The notes under the pieces were generated by a model. It ran no database searches and had not been told where the DNA came from. It saw nothing but the letters and a program-made list of their open reading frames with translations. Shown here in pieces: positions 1 through 12,654 of a stretch of 64,000 nucleotides of DNA. Numbering within the stretch: position 1 is the stretch's first letter; each line of letters opens with the position of its first letter. The stretch comes from Chrysemys picta bellii (lineage: Eukaryota; Chordata; Testudines; Emydidae), in assembly GCF_011386835.1 (NCBI RefSeq), contig NC_088794.1, positions 69,512,434-69,576,433 on the forward strand, given 5' to 3'. A program made the position numbers and the translations under genes.

Positions 1-2034
1 ATGGCTGCATCGAACCCATGACTGCAGCAGGGCTGGTGCACGATGACAAGCAATCTGCTCCATTCACAATTGAGAGGGCAAATTAGGCTTTCTCCATGTG
101 CAAGAAGCAGCAGCATGCTTTTCAGAGGCCCAATGTCTCAGTGCTCCCACTGGGGTTGTGTGGCTCTACACTGCCCCTGACTCAGTGCTGTTGTTTTAAA
201 GCCATGACTTAGCCCTCAGTGTTTATAAAGTGCTTTGGGATCCTTGACAAGAAGGTGCTATATGGTTGCAAACCATCATACTTCCAGAATAGTGTCAACT
301 GGTGTGATAGTATGCACAACTCTACATCAGCGTACAGTCCTCAGCAGACAGCCAATTCTTCCATTGGACTCAGTGGGAGAGTTGCTTGTCTGAGGCCTGC
401 AGAATCAGGCCCTTCGTGCATCTGATATAAACTTGGTAGCAGTCCAGTTAGAGTTTCTGTAAGTAAGTTTAACACATTATTGACAATGCTGAAAATGGTG
501 TAAGGAATTATCTGACAAACGGCTTTACAGCCTTGTGAAAATAATCCCATCCAGATGGATTAACTCTTGTAAATGGCTTTGCAAGGTTATCTTGTTTCCC
601 CTACACCGTGTCAGCATATCTTCATTCAAAACAATTCACAGAAAGCTGCATATGTAATTATTACCTCTCCTAGTCATTATGCATGCTAACATTTTGTGTT
701 TTTCATGACAGCCGCTACACATTGAGCAGAGGTTTTCATTGAGTTGCCCTCACTGTGTCAGTTTTCCCTTCAGTACTTGCATTAATTTAGAACCCTGTAA
801 AATCAATGTGTAGTTCCAATTATTCCTTCCAGTGGTCACTAGATTGTCTTCCTTATTTCCATCTTACATGTGGCTTGCCAAATTTTATGCTCCTTTCTGC
901 TGGCTTCACTAAGGCTGGATTCCCATTTTCTGAAGGATACCTGTTCGGCTCACATAACCTATTGAATATTGTCACTTAGCCATATTTCTTGCATATCTGC
1001 TTTTTTCTTTAGGTGTATGCCTGCCTGCCTTCTGTGGCTCTCAAATAGTATGCTTAAGCAATCTCAATACAGAGTCTAAGGATTTTAATCACCACCATTG
1101 GGCATTTTTGATCAGCATCCTCATATTCAAAATCCCTAAAATTTGCTACCCTTCTGCAGGTTTTATATGATTCCTCCCATGAGAACGTTGAACTTAATTA
1201 TTTTGTTATCATTACTACCTAATGGCTCAATTTTAGTTACTTCTTGAAGCAACCCCTGTGTGTTGCTTAGGACAATTGAGAATAGCCTCTCCTTTTGTAT
1301 GCTCTAGGATTAAGTGTTTTAATAAATAACTGTTTAATAAATTGAGAAATTATTTCCCTAAATCTTGTCCCAATGTAACATTTGATCAGTTTGTATATTG
1401 ATGTCACCCATTATGGCTATATTATTAGTCTTAGTTGCTTCTGAGCTCCCTCAGTATTGTGCATTCAATATCCTTTTCCTATTCAGGTAGCCAGAATTAT
1501 AAACTTGCTCATATCTGCCTTGGGATTTTGCCATCATACACATTCTAACGTATGGTCCTCTCCACTCTGAAATATTATCTCATTAGATTCTATGGACAGT
1601 GCTACTCCCCCATGTCTATGTCTTACTCTGCCCTCCATGTATCAATTCTAGACACGGATTGCAGTACCCCACTGATTTTTGTCATTCTACCACTGAGATG
1701 CCTGATTCTGATATGGAAATATTTAATGCTTCTCCAACACACCACATAACCCTGGTGCCCACCAACACTGTCCTAATCCTTTAGCAATATACAGCTTTGG
1801 CTTCTGAAGGTAAAGTACAAATTTTGTTAATATAAATAACTACTGGCCAAACCTCAAAGTCATTACTCATTCCTGACTCCCTACTCAGTGAAACTTAAGG
1901 AGATGTACCAAATCCTGAGCAGCTAGTCAGCATCCCAGATTCCCTAACATTCTGATGCAGTAGTACTATATTTTGCTAAGAAATGTCATCTCAAGAAGTT
2001 CTGAGCACTTGGTTGTATTTGGCTGATTAGGACA
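1..2034. other. Intronic/intergenic DNA, no gene recognised
   Basis: AT-rich sequence with no protein-coding frame that I recognise. The part from about 900 to 1960 has the texture of an old minus-strand LINE remnant, but I could not anchor it to a motif, so it is left unassigned. Confidence 0.4.
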
Positions 2035-2224
2035 TACACCTTTACTCCAATATAACGCTGTCCTCGGGAGCCAACAATCTTACCGCATTATAGGTGAAAC
2101 CGCATTATATCGAACTTGCTTTGATCCACGAGTGCGCAACCCCGCCCCCCCCGGAGCGCTGCTTTACCGCGTTATATCCGAATTTGTGTTATATCGGGCC
2201 GCGTTATATCGGGGTAGAGGTGTA
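2035..2224. mobile_element. Tigger-like (Tc1/mariner) MITE, TA target duplication
   Basis: The ends are inverted: the left end reads CACCTTTACTCCAATATAAC and the right end carries GTTATATCGGGGTAGAGGTG. TA dinucleotides flank both ends (2035-2036 and 2223-2224). The body repeats GCGTTATATC-type motifs several times and contains an eight-C run. The length and TA flanks fit a pogo/Tigger-derived non-autonomous element. It encodes nothing. Confidence 0.75.
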
Positions 2225-2499
2225 AATGGTCTTCCTGGTAGAATAGTTGATTTAGTTCCACCTAGTATTTTCAATATCACAAATCCAAGAGCTCAACCTT
2301 TTGGGTATGAATATATGTGTGCACCAGTGACCAAATTAATCCCTGTATTCACATCCTACACATTATTGTAATAATCTTTGTACAAAATAAGCCTTTGAAG
2401 TATCATTTGAAAACCAATAATTCACTGGTCAATAATATCAGGGTGAAATGTATATAGCAGCATTATATGTAAAGTTATGAAATCCCCCCAGTACTGTTA

Positions 2500-3560
2500 A
2501 AGGCAGTGTTCTAACTCACGTAGCCCTGATTAGGTAGGAGTGGTCAACTGGGCCTGTCTTTAATAAAGGGATGTGTGTTTACCTCAATTTGAATATAAGC
2601 TGTAAACAGTGAGAGGGGGAAGAAAGAAGACAAAGAAAATCTGCATTTCAGCATACACAGGTGAAGAGAAACAGCATGAAGCCTCCCTCCTTCACCAGAC
2701 TCCAGGTGTCCTTGTTCTCAGCCAAAAAGAACTTTAACTAGGGATTACTCTCATGAAAATGCTTTTCAAAGGATGACTGAAATATGAAAATGTGGGGCAA
2801 AAGCACCCCAAGTTCCCTTTCTCTATCCATCTGTCTTTTTTCACCTCAGAAGGCAAAACAGCCAGCCATTGGGCTTTTGGGACCAGATCCTGGCCTGAGA
2901 GTTTGGTCAACAAAGTTACTGGAAACGTGATAAGAAACTTCACCTTGAGACAAGTCTAATTTATGAAGTTTAGAAAGCATTTTATCTTCATTTTTCTTGT
3001 AACCGTTTCTGACTTTAATGCATCTTTTCTTGTGCTCACTTAAAATCTCTTTCTTTGTAAGTGAATAAACTTGTTTTATTCTTTAATCAAAACTAATCCA
3101 GTGTTGAGAACTCCATTTAAAGTGCCAAACTGTTGAATCTTTATCCCTTTAGAGGGGCGACAGACATAGTATATCTGGACTGTCCAGGAGAGGGCTGGAC
3201 ACTTCAGAACATATGTTTTTGGGGAAAAATCTGGGACTGGCAGTATGTTGGGGTTACCCTGCATGTAGTAACTAAGGCTGTTAGAAGCCAGAGTGTGGCT
3301 GGTGTTTGTTAACAAGCATCTGGGGTCAGAGCTGCTGGACTAGAGCTGTGGTTATACACAGATACTCTGGGTGTGGCCTGCATGCTGTTTGACTTTGTGT
3401 GAGGAACCCAGGTTAGGAGCCACAGCGGCAAAGCATTGTGAGACACCCCAGCTTGCAGAGCAGGTGGTGACACAGCCTCTCACTGGTCTGGACTGCACCC
3501 CAGAATGCCATAGTATCCCCCCCGCATCTACAGTCAATCACAGACAGACCTTCTAAAGCT
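2500..3560 (+). repeat. Unclassified interspersed repeat (turtle-type)
   Basis: The sequence from the TTAATAAAGGGATG area through GAGGGGCGACAGACATAGTA to about 3500 resembles, from memory, a multi-copy sauropsid repeat. That family often carries an AATAAACTTGTTTTA-like segment (here about 3064) followed by GAACTCCATTTAAAGTG. No open frame of note is present. It may be LTR-derived. Boundaries are approximate. Confidence 0.4.
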
Positions 3561-3775
3561 GATGGGTGTGCTAGCCACCCTTCATTCCAGCTAAACAGAA
3601 GAAGTTATAGGGCAAGATAGCTAGAGACAATGCAAGCCACCGCTTGAGGTATGAGGCCACATGAAAGGCCAAATCAGCAGCTAAGCCATGTGGACTGAAA
3701 GATTTCCCTGTGGACTGATTGCAAAGGATGGAACTGTGGCACTGATTGATTATAGCTGTGTGTATATGTGTGTAT

Positions 3776-3998
3776 CAGAGAGACAAGGTGGGCGTGGTAA
3801 TATCTTTTACTGGACCAACTTCTGTTGGAGAGAGAGACAAAATTACGAGGTTACACAGAGCTCTTCCTCAGGTCACAGCTCTCTGAAGCTTGAAAGCTTG
3901 TCTCTCTCACCACCAGAAGTTGGTCCAATAGAAAATATTCCCGCACCCGCCTTCTCTCACTAATATCCTCGGACCAACATGGCTACAACTACACTGCA
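3776..3998. mobile_element. Palindromic non-autonomous element
   Basis: The left arm contains TTTTACTGGACCAACTTCTG and the right arm its inverse, CAGAAGTTGGTCCAATAGAA. Outside these, GACAAGGTGGG and CCCGCCTTCTCTC-like segments are also inverted. The tail CGGACCAACATGGCTACAAC follows. A short, more deleted copy occurs at 45256-45345. Confidence 0.65.
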
Positions 3999-4319
3999 TG
4001 CATGCATGCAATGGGCAGAAAGTAGCCAGAAGGCAAAATAAAATCAGCAGACAATGAGAGAAGTGTTGTGAGCATGGCCCTAGGAGGGGACAGTGGCAGA
4101 ACTCCTTGGGGTGCAGGACCAGCTTGAAAGGGAGGCTTGGATGGAAAGTTCCTTCTGTTGTATGTCTCTGCTTTGTTCAGGGAAACAGGCATTGTGTACA
4201 TTTTTTAAATAAACAGGATTGCCAAAAAAAAGATCTGATTCATCTCATGTAATCAATTTCTCCTCCCAAAGGAAACAACTTAATGAGGCCCTGAACCACT
4301 GGGGCCCGGGACCCATACA

Positions 4320-4545
4320 ATAACATACAGTACCTACAACTTAAGAATCTCAGAGCACTTTACAACATTAATGAATTAAACCTTAAAACAATCATCCAGG
4401 AGACATTTTATTCCTAATTCATATATGGAAAGAAAAAGCATAGAGGTTTTTTCCCAAGTGTTTTTTCCCAAGTGTTTTGCCCAAGATCAAATAGCAAGTC
4501 GACAGCAGAGCTTGAAACTAACTTGGGTCTCCAGCCTTCCAATCA
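4320..4545 (+). repeat. MIR-like CORE-SINE fragment
   Basis: The order of segments matches the MIR 3' half: CAGAGCACTTTACAACATTA, then a CATTTTATTCCTAATTC region, AGAGGTTTTTTCCCAAG, TTGCCCAAGATCAAATAGCA, and an AGCAGAGCTTGAAACTAACT segment corresponding to MIR's final block. There is a local duplication of TTTTTTCCCAAGTG at about 4447-4477. It is an old, diverged copy. Confidence 0.7.
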
Positions 4546-4839
4546 TGTGCTTTAGCCATAAGAACATCCTTCCCTATTTGCATCCAGACACACAGTGCCC
4601 TTTAATACATATTTTTAAAAAGGAGTACAGAGATTTTGAATTGTATAAGTTTTCACCACTATATGAGCTCTACAAGTGACAACTGCTTAGCTTAGCTTCT
4701 CTGAGCTGTCAAAGAGGCACTCTTTAACATGAAATATATCCTCCTGAGAGAGTTTATTTAGGGCAAAATACTCTTCTCAAAGTCTCAATGTACACCTCTC
4801 ATCTTCACTGTAAAGCTCAACATGGATGCTCTGCAGTCA

Positions 4840-4935
4840 CTGGGCCAGGTCCTCAGCTGATGAAAATCAGCATAGCTCCACTGAAATCAATATGGCTACA
4901 TCAATTTACATCTGTTGAGGATCTGATTCATTGTA
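4840..4935. repeat. Short palindromic repeat (GGCCAGGTCCTCAGCTG type)
   Basis: GGCCAGGTCCTCAGCTGATG at the left is the approximate inverse of CATCTGTTGAGGATCTGATT at the right. Between them lie CATAGCTCCACTGAAATCAA and its inverse. Similar arms appear at 63630-63700 and in pieces elsewhere in the window. Confidence 0.6.
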
Positions 4936-6298
4936 CATATTTTCCACTGCCACAAATGCAAGCTTTGGACTTGGAACAAGAGCAAAAAGTACTATAGAAA
5001 CCTTCAATGTGATTAAAGGATGGACAGTGTGGACCAAAGAAGAGACTCATCCTGAAAATACAGTTCTGAACAATGATTGCAAACGTATTCACTATCTATG
5101 GAACAAATTCTGAACACAATCTCAATGTGGGCTGCATATGTCTGCATCCAAACACTAAATTTGTTCTTCTATTAATACAGTGGCTGAATTTCACTGCATG
5201 CAGTGAATCCTGTCTAATCCTACACAGTCATTTTAACTTGTCTCACATTAGACAAAGAAGACACACTGGAAAGCTATCTCCAATCCCCTCACTGCATAGA
5301 CTTTAGGATTTTTGCATCTAGATCCACTATGAAGCTCAGGCCTACCTCTATTACTGGCCCAAATCAAAGCCCAAGGTGCAGACTCTCCCGGGGGGTGGGA
5401 GAGGAAGAGGGAAGATTTGGATTCAGACCCATGATTCAGGCTTATATCTAAATAAAAAAATATTTGAAGTCAAGCTAAGCTAAGACACCCTTTCAGAGAG
5501 ATCATTAAAAAAAACAAGAATGAGTCTGTATGAACCTCTGGAGACTGAAAAATATGTCTACTGAATGTTTTATTTGCTTTTATTTGCTATACAACCATTA
5601 TGACCTTAATGGAATTCAATCATAATACAGCATAAATATACATCCAGCTTTAAGTACTGTGGGCAGAATATTATGTCCTGTATATTAAAATACTGATAAC
5701 TATTAACACATTTTATTTGAGCTTACTTTAAAATCTTACAAGTTACTTAAATCATTCCTGGCAAATGTGTGCTCAGTGCATACCACACATGCCTTGATGC
5801 TTTAAATTTGTTTGTACAGCTGTGAAATTCTCAAATTAACTATCTGTCAGGAAAAGTAAAATATTGCCTGGAGAGTTAGGAGATGAAATCTAAGCCAGTG
5901 GGAGAAAATTACAAAATGGCATCCTGCAATATGAATCACTTTTATGGAATTGCACTTGTTGTAATAAGAAGTTTCTGGACAGCAAATCATTAACTGCAAC
6001 ATGGGTAGTTTCAGACATTTACTACTGTACAAGTCTCTGGCATTTATTAATATCACTATCTCTGTATCTGCCAGTTTACTAAACCTGCAGGATTATGACT
6101 CATTTGACATTGCAAACAGCACACATTATGCTTCTGAAAGAAAAATGCAGCCCCTCTTGCAAAATGCATTCTACACTGACTGCGCTCCAGGGTCTCCAGC
6201 AGTCCATGTGCAGACAAAGTTCCCATTACTGATTCAGCAGTGTAGGATCAGACCTCTAATCAATATAAACCATGAACAGAATTTTTAAAAGCCCCTAC
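4936..6298. other. Unannotated intronic DNA
   Basis: AT-rich, no recognised gene or repeat. The open frames here (for example 6001-6288) have no recognisable domain. Confidence 0.4.
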
Positions 6299-6451
6299 GG
6301 GCCAGATTTTCAAAAATGCATAAAGACACACAAAGGCACTAAGGATTTTAAGGAACACATAAGTACCTAATTCAAAAGAGGTGCTTTCAAAAATCCCAGT
6401 TGTTGCCTTTCTGCATCTTTATGTGACTAAATACCTTGGAAAATCTGGCCC
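6299..6451. mobile_element. Short inverted-repeat MITE
   Basis: It begins GGGCCAGATTTTCAAAAATG and ends GGAAAATCTGGCCC, a clear terminal inverted repeat over 153 bases. The centre includes TAAGTACCTAATTC and TAAATACC-like blocks that are partly inverse. It is non-coding. Confidence 0.7.
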
Positions 6452-8390
6452 TGAATAATCATAATAATAATCAGCCTAAATCTATGGGGTTAAGGAATTA
6501 GGCTCCTAAATAACTTATACATTTTTGAAAATTTGACCTCGTATGCATAAGGGGCATGAAACTGTATTGGACCTCAGAGAATTTCTTTCAAATTTGTCCC
6601 TCGGGGAGACAGGATTTTGCTGTGCTTGCCTGTGGAAGTATCAGAGAATTCACCCCCAGAAACCAGGGATCCCTCAAGACCCATGCAGAGCCTATGCTTT
6701 TATGCTGGCTTCTGGCTCTTCACTTCCTTTTCCAGCTTCTTGTTCAGCCAGGGAATTTCCAGCCCACTGCTTCTTCTGGAGGTATCCTAATACCACAGGG
6801 ATGCTTCTACATCACAGAGGGGAAAGCAATTTAATTAATGCTGTCAGGGTCCTCCAGGTTTGGAGAGAAGAGAATGCTGTAGAAACAGCCATTGGTTCAC
6901 TCCCTCCTAATTCTTGCAGTCCCCCACCCACAACGGCCAATTCTTGTGGGGCTCCTATGCAGTTGAGGAAAAGAGAGGGGAACAATCCCATCAAAGCAGT
7001 ACTTCCCAAGCTGCCAAATCCTCCTGGATTTTTTTTTACCCTCCTATAACTAAAAGAACCAGATTGTGATACTACCTTGCAGTAGAAATGGGACTGCTTA
7101 TGGTGTAAAAGCATTACTCAGGCTCAATCAGGGTATCGCAATCTGGCTCCATGCAATTCCAATGAACAAATGAGCAATAACTTCCTTCAGTGATTCAGTG
7201 TGTGCATTATCCAGTTTTAATACATTCCTAGATGTGTTACTGGACATGACACCAAAGGCAGACAACTAAAAGGCTTTTAGAAGGGCACAGGGATTAGCAA
7301 TATACATCTGAGATAACAGGATGTATCTTTTTCCTTAAACTTGTAAAAATGAATTAAACCCAAAGTATTTTATGGAGCCTGAATTACCATTTGAGAAGCA
7401 GCTCACACAGAAGGGAGAGCTCCACGTTTGGAAGTAGTTTAAATTCTCTCTAGTCTTTAGGATTATGGCAGTACCTTGTGGGATTTTTCCATTATCTGTC
7501 TCCCCTGGTCTCACCCTATACTGTCTGCCTCCCCCACACTCAGCTTTGGTCTGGCTGCTGCCTCCAAGCCAGTTATTCTAGCTGTCATTCTTTTTATATC
7601 AGTCAGCTTCTTCTTTTTTTTTTTTTTTAAGGATCTAAGTGCTTTCTCTATTTTAATAGAAGCTGGAGTGTCTAATAGACCTAGCTGCCAAAAATGTCAT
7701 CTTCAAGGGGGTTGCTGGGTGAAAGCCTGTTATGTTTCTTTATTCCTATGCACTGAGTAACAATCTAATGGCTCCAGAATACCACATATATTATTAACAT
7801 GGTATACAGTAATGGTTCCAGAGAGTATTGTAGAATTCTTACTATGCTAAATTTCATACACTATGATTCTCATATAAATTTCCTTGGCACCAAGAGTCAC
7901 ATTTTCCAGTTGTGGAGTCTACTGCCTAGGACTGCTACATTAGGGAATTACAATATGAAAGGATAAACAGACCCCTAATAGTTTGTAATGACATACAGCC
8001 ATTACACTGTCATTTCTTTGAATTCTTATTATTCCAAATATGAAATATACATTGAGAAATAGCTTTGGACTGAGATTTTTCTATGTTATTTCAATTTGTT
8101 ATACCAGTCTGACAAAGAAAATTACCTATAAATCTAAATAATTACAGTATAACAGATTGCCAAAGTTCTAATTGTCCTATTCTTTACCTGCTGCCTTACT
8201 TACTCCAAAGAGTGAGTTCAGTGAATTTTGGCTCTTTTAGGGCCAGATTCTCATGTGGTATTAGTGTAAGCCCAGAATGTCACAAGATCTGAGGACGTGG
8301 CCCAACATTTTGATACATTTCCTATTAATCTTTGCTAACATCATCTCTCTCCCCAGGCAACAGCAGATAACAAAGTTATGTGATAACATC
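6452..8390. other. Unannotated intronic DNA with a T-run
   Basis: No gene recognised. A 168-codon open frame at 6543-7049 has no recognisable motif and low-complexity Pro/Ser content; it is treated as chance. A long T-run lies near 7614-7628. Confidence 0.4.
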
Positions 8391-8554
8391 GCTCGCCCGC
8401 GCCGCTTCTAGCCGCCCCCATTGGCCCGGGACGGCGAACCGCAGCCAGTGGGGGCCGCGATCGGTCGAACCTGCCGCGTCAGCAGGTAAATAAACTGGCC
8501 CAGCCCGCCAGGGTGCTTACCCTGGTGAGCCGCATGCCAAACATTGCCGACCCC
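8391..8554. mobile_element. Half copy of a fold-back hAT MITE
   Basis: From CGCCGCTTCTAGCCGCCCCC to CAAACATTGCCGACCCC this matches the right half of the hAT element at 19569-19722, including GGGGGCCGCGATCGGTCGAA and GTAAATAAACTGGCCCAGCC. The left half is missing, so this is a truncated copy. Its high GC and CpG content contrasts with neighbouring DNA. Confidence 0.8.
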
Positions 8555-8593
8555 GATATAGAAAGTAGGAAAGGGGAGGAGAAAGTAAAGATA

Positions 8594-8660
8594 GAGTCAT
8601 AGAAATGTAGGGCTAGAATGGACCTCAAGAGGTCATCTAGTCCATCCCTTCTGAAAGTTT
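8594..8660 (-). mobile_element. CR1 LINE 3'-end fragment
   Basis: GAGTCATAGAAATGTAGGGC followed by GGACCTCAAGAGGTCATCTA is the reverse complement of the conserved CR1 3' tail. Only the end remains. Confidence 0.7.
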
Positions 8661-9004
8661 ATGCCAACCTGTGCAAATGTCTGACTTTCTGGCTCACCAA
8701 GAGACATCAGAACTCTATAAAGGAGAGCTACCAATGGTTGTTCTACGTCAACATTTTAGGTGGACCACCATAACTTGCATTAAACTTTCTTCTTTAATGT
8801 GATAAACAAACAAACTGTGGTAAACAGAGTGGGTCACAGAATAGGAAAAATTTCCACAAAGTGTCTTTTTTGTCAAAAAATTCAAATTTGCAAATTTTTT
8901 TATCCGCCCTAGTGATTAATAATTGATAGAACTTAAGTAAAGCTCAACGCTGCCAAATTTTGCATAGCCCCAGGTGTGACATTTTATGCATGATCAACTA
9001 ATCT

Positions 9005-9900
9005 GCATCTGGATTAGAAGATTTTAAGGCCAGAACAGACCACTCCAATCATCTTAATGTGATCTCTTGCACAGCATAGAATTTCAACAAGTGGTTTCTT
9101 CATCAAGCCCATAAGTTCTGGTTGAGCAAGGGCATAAGTTTTACAAAGAAATCCAATCCTGATTTAAAGACTTCAAGTGATAGAAAATCTACCATATCCT
9201 AAAGTATGTAGTTCCAAAGGTTAGTTACTTCCACTATAAAATAGGTGCACCTTATTTCTAGTCTGAATTTGTCTAGCTTCAGCTTCCAGCCATTGCATCT
9301 TGTTATGCCTTTGTTAGACTAAAGAGCTATCTACTATCAGAAATCTTTTCCCTATATACGTACTTATAGACTGAACTCTTAACCTGCTCTTCGTTAAATT
9401 CTTTAGCATCTCATTGTAAAGCATATTTTCAAGATCTCAGATCATTCCTATTGCACTTTTCTGAACCCTTGCCTATTTGTCAACATCCTTTTCAAAGTGT
9501 TGACACCAGAACTGGTGATAATATTCCAGTAATGGTCTTACCAATGTTATAGAGAGAGGAAATAACACCTCCCTACTCCTACTCGATATTCTGTTGGTTA
9601 TATATACACAACCCTAGCATTTGCTTTCTTAGCCGCTGCATCACACTGAAAACTCATGTTTAACTTATCTATCATGATCCCTAAGTACTTTTCTGAGTCA
9701 TTGGTTTCCAAAATACAGTCCTACATTCTTGGTTCCTAGACAAATGGCTTTGCATTTAGCTGTAGTAATGCATGTTTGTTCAGGAGATGAGATCTAGATC
9801 GCTCTGTAGACCTGACCTGTCATCATTTATCACTGCACCAATTTATGTGTCTTGTGTTTGTGAGTTTTGCATATGTACAAACATCTGCATATGACCATAA
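9005..9900 (-). mobile_element. Old CR1/L3-type LINE remnant
   Basis: It begins with GATTTTAAGGCCAGAACAGA and GTGATCTCTTGCACAGCATA, the reverse of a CR1-family 3' end. It continues through blocks that align in order with the longer copy at 41952-43690: TTGTCTAGCTTCAGCTTCCA, CCCTATATACGTACTTATAG, CACCAGAACTGGTGATAATA and CTTATCTATCATGATCCC. No intact frame remains. Confidence 0.65.
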
Positions 9901-10450
9901 ACTTTAACTTATGGTCAACACATCCTGTCTCAGTCAGTGGCAAGTGAAGGACAGGAACTGCAGAAAATCTGGCAGCTTGTGGCTAGTGTAGGTGGGAGTG
10001 ACTCTGAGGAACTGCTAGGATAGATGGCAGGTAAGCCCCAGACGGTGTCTGAGATGGATGGGTGCTGAACAAACAAAGGGTGTCTGGGGCTAGGTGGGTG
10101 CTGGAGGGAGTCTGGGATTGCTGAAGAGGAGGAATCAGGGAAAACTGGGATTCTCAGAGAGGACTGGGTGTCCACTTTTGGAGGGGGAGGGGCTAGGAAA
10201 ACCTGTTTAGAGGTAATCTGGAGACTCAGAGGAGTTGGCTGGATTCATAGGGGGAAAGCCACATGTTGGGATAGGTGACTGTCTGGTAGGATGCTGGGGA
10301 TTCTGGTGCTAGTACTAGGCCCCTCACCTCTGCCCTATGACTGCCTTCTTCTCTTCTTCCCTACTGTGATTCAGCATGGGGAGACAGACAGGCCACATGG
10401 CTGCCTGGCTTCAGGCAGAGCAAGCGCTATAGTGATCACAAACGGCCTGT
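9901..10450. repeat. G-rich low-complexity tract
   Basis: From about 9980 to 10320 the plus strand is rich in GGTG, GGGA and CTGGG units such as GGGTGCTGGAGGGAGTCTGG. A compositionally similar tract occurs at 38741-39120. I cannot assign either to a named repeat, and no coding potential is seen. Confidence 0.35.
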
Positions 10451-11155
10451 AACAGCAACTGCCGACATTCCTGCAGCCCAGATCCAATTGAATGTGTGGC
10501 AAATGTTACCAAAATTATTACAGGTGAAGATGTGTAGGATGGAAAGAGCCAAGCTTGACTCTCAGAGCTCAGGCTTTGTTTTCAGGACTGGTGGTTAAAA
10601 AAACCATCTTTTGTTATTTGTACACTGAGTTCATTTGATAGGGAACTCACTGAAAGACAATGAACATGAAATTCCACTAAGTCATTTTTACAAGGTTACT
10701 TTGAAGAGCAGAACAAGACTTTAGGGCTGATCAAAAGTTTACTGAAGTGAACAGAAAGACTTTCATTGTCCCCAATGGTCTTTGAGGCAGTCCATTTAAG
10801 AACACATTTCAAAGCAACCTTTGCTGCTCTTCTGTGGCTTCCAGGCTGTTCATTGAAGTGCTGCTGCAACAGAGCCTTTAATGGAATGTGCATTACATTG
10901 TCAAGGATACCAGCATGATTACTAAAATAGCTTATTTTTGTGAAAGAATTGGCATATAAGAAAAAGCACTCAGCATTTGGAGGAATGTACACTGATTTTA
11001 CTAGAGTTTTATTTTCTCATTTTTCTATGTGGAGTAGGTTCCAAGGGGTAGAGCCTCCACAAACAAAACCTCTGAAACTCTCAAATACAATTAGATCCAT
11101 GAAGTTACAGATCTTAAATGCTGATAGCACATGTGACATGTTATCTAAGACTTAC
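10451..11155. other. GAS2 intron next to exon 2, nothing recognised
   Basis: Single-copy-looking intronic sequence leading to the donor GTAAGT at 11155. No repeat or gene recognised. Confidence 0.4.
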
Positions 11156-11280
11156 TTTGCCAGGCTTGTTTGCATCAAAACTGTTTTCTTTAAATTTCTC
11201 TTGTAGGGTCTCAGCTAGTCGACACAGCAAGGCACCATTATCCAACTTCTCCATAAAAGTTTCTGCCGTTATCTCCCTAC
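11156..11280 (-). CDS. GAS2: GAS2 second coding exon (start of CH domain)
   Basis: This 125-nt exon starts with GT, completing the Gly codon from the previous exon, and then gives exactly 41 codons, ending in phase 0. The peptide runs [20 protein letters not shown], then [20 protein letters not shown] and a final K, which is the beginning of the CH actin-binding domain of GAS2. On the minus strand the acceptor is TTGCCTTTCAG|GTAGGG and the donor GGCAAA|GTAAGT. No stop codon or frameshift is present. The [12 protein letters not shown] stretch appears one residue longer than the mammalian KESMDANKPTK that I remember; that comparison is from memory. The next exon (expected to begin near NLPLKKIPCK) was not found between 1 and 11155, so it probably lies left of the window. 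Confidence 0.93.
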
Positions 11281-12654
11281 CTGAAAGGCAATAAGAAAAT
11301 TAACATGGCAAAAAAGGATGCCTGTGTCAACACAAGAAATGTAAATAATGGATTTGCAAGGAAAATCCATAAACCAAACCCCATTGAAGTCAATGGGAGT
11401 CTTTCCATTAACTTCAATGGGCTTAGAAACAAGCCCTAACTGAATAATTCACATTACACTGAGTTTTTATCATTTAGTCTTGCTGCTATTTTCCTGGCAC
11501 TGAGACTCAATTTTTTGGATACATTTTTTGGTTGGATAATTTGATGTTTTCTTTGGGATGGTACATTTTTAAACATTCATCTTGTCAAACAACACATTTT
11601 TGTAGAATGAGTCCAACTAATATGCCAGATTCTGTTAATCTTATTTTACCATTTCTGACTATACAGGACCACTTTTTTATTTTAGTGACATTAAAAAGGT
11701 GCCAGATTGACAGCCCTGCAGCATAATGTCTTAAATTTATCCTCAGAACAAGTACACTGCAAGCTTCACCCTCACTCCCAATAGTCCCCAGCTTTAGAGA
11801 TGAGAGGTTAATTTCTATTTCATTGTTAATTTAGGATTTGATCCTGGAAGGTGCTGACAATTTTCTGTCAAAATTGTTTTTTGAAGGAAAGTGGAGTTTG
11901 ACAAAATGAATTTTGTCATTAAATGAGTGTCTACTTTCCATGAAAAATTACCAATTTATTTGGTCTAAAAAATAAATGCTCATAAACAAAAATATTTTGA
12001 TTTTGGTAATGCTGTCACATTGCTTCATGAGGACTGAAGTTTAGTTGCCTCATTTCCCCATTGATCTCTACAGGCTGGGCTCCCTAGTGGATTATATCTC
12101 ACATGATACACTGCTTCCACTCTCCAAGACAGGACATCCTGGTGCATCATAGCAGTTGTAATCCAACCAGGTTGCCAAACCTATAGATAAACTTGGAAGG
12201 ATTAGACTTTTATCAGTAAGTGTCAGTAAACATGGATTTCACTATACACGGACAAAATGATAAAAATATTTCCATTGATAGTAACTGAAATTTACAGATA
12301 GGCAAAGAAAGAAAATGCTGCTTGAAAACTTAAGAATTTGATTTAAGAATACTTAATTTGACATGTGTAGTTGACAATTTTGTTTTAACTGTTATAAAAC
12401 TTTTGAATCTCATGCCTACTGTCATTAAAATAATTATTTTCTGATACCCCCCATAATTTCCTGCAAGTGTGAAAACTAAAAATAGATAAAAACAGTAAAA
12501 TGACTTAAAATAATTAATATTACCAATCAAAATTATATAAAATATAAAAATTGAATTCTGCCAAGCTTTGCTATCGAGGAGGAAATGAAGCAACTGAACT
12601 TCAGTATCAGGCAAATTAATTGAAACTATAATTAAAAAAAAAATCAAATATCAG
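11281..12654. other. Intronic DNA, little recognised
   Basis: Contains a small palindrome, CCCATTGAAGTCAATGGGAG, with its inverse ATTAACTTCAATGGGCT at 11380-11427 (a piece of a repeat also seen at 23685-23705). The rest is AT-rich and unassigned. Confidence 0.4.

Noticed and set aside
6543..7049. 168-codon plus-strand open frame
   Set aside because: No domain, Pro/Ser/Cys-rich low-complexity parts, ends in a poly-Phe run, no splice or promoter context. Probably chance.
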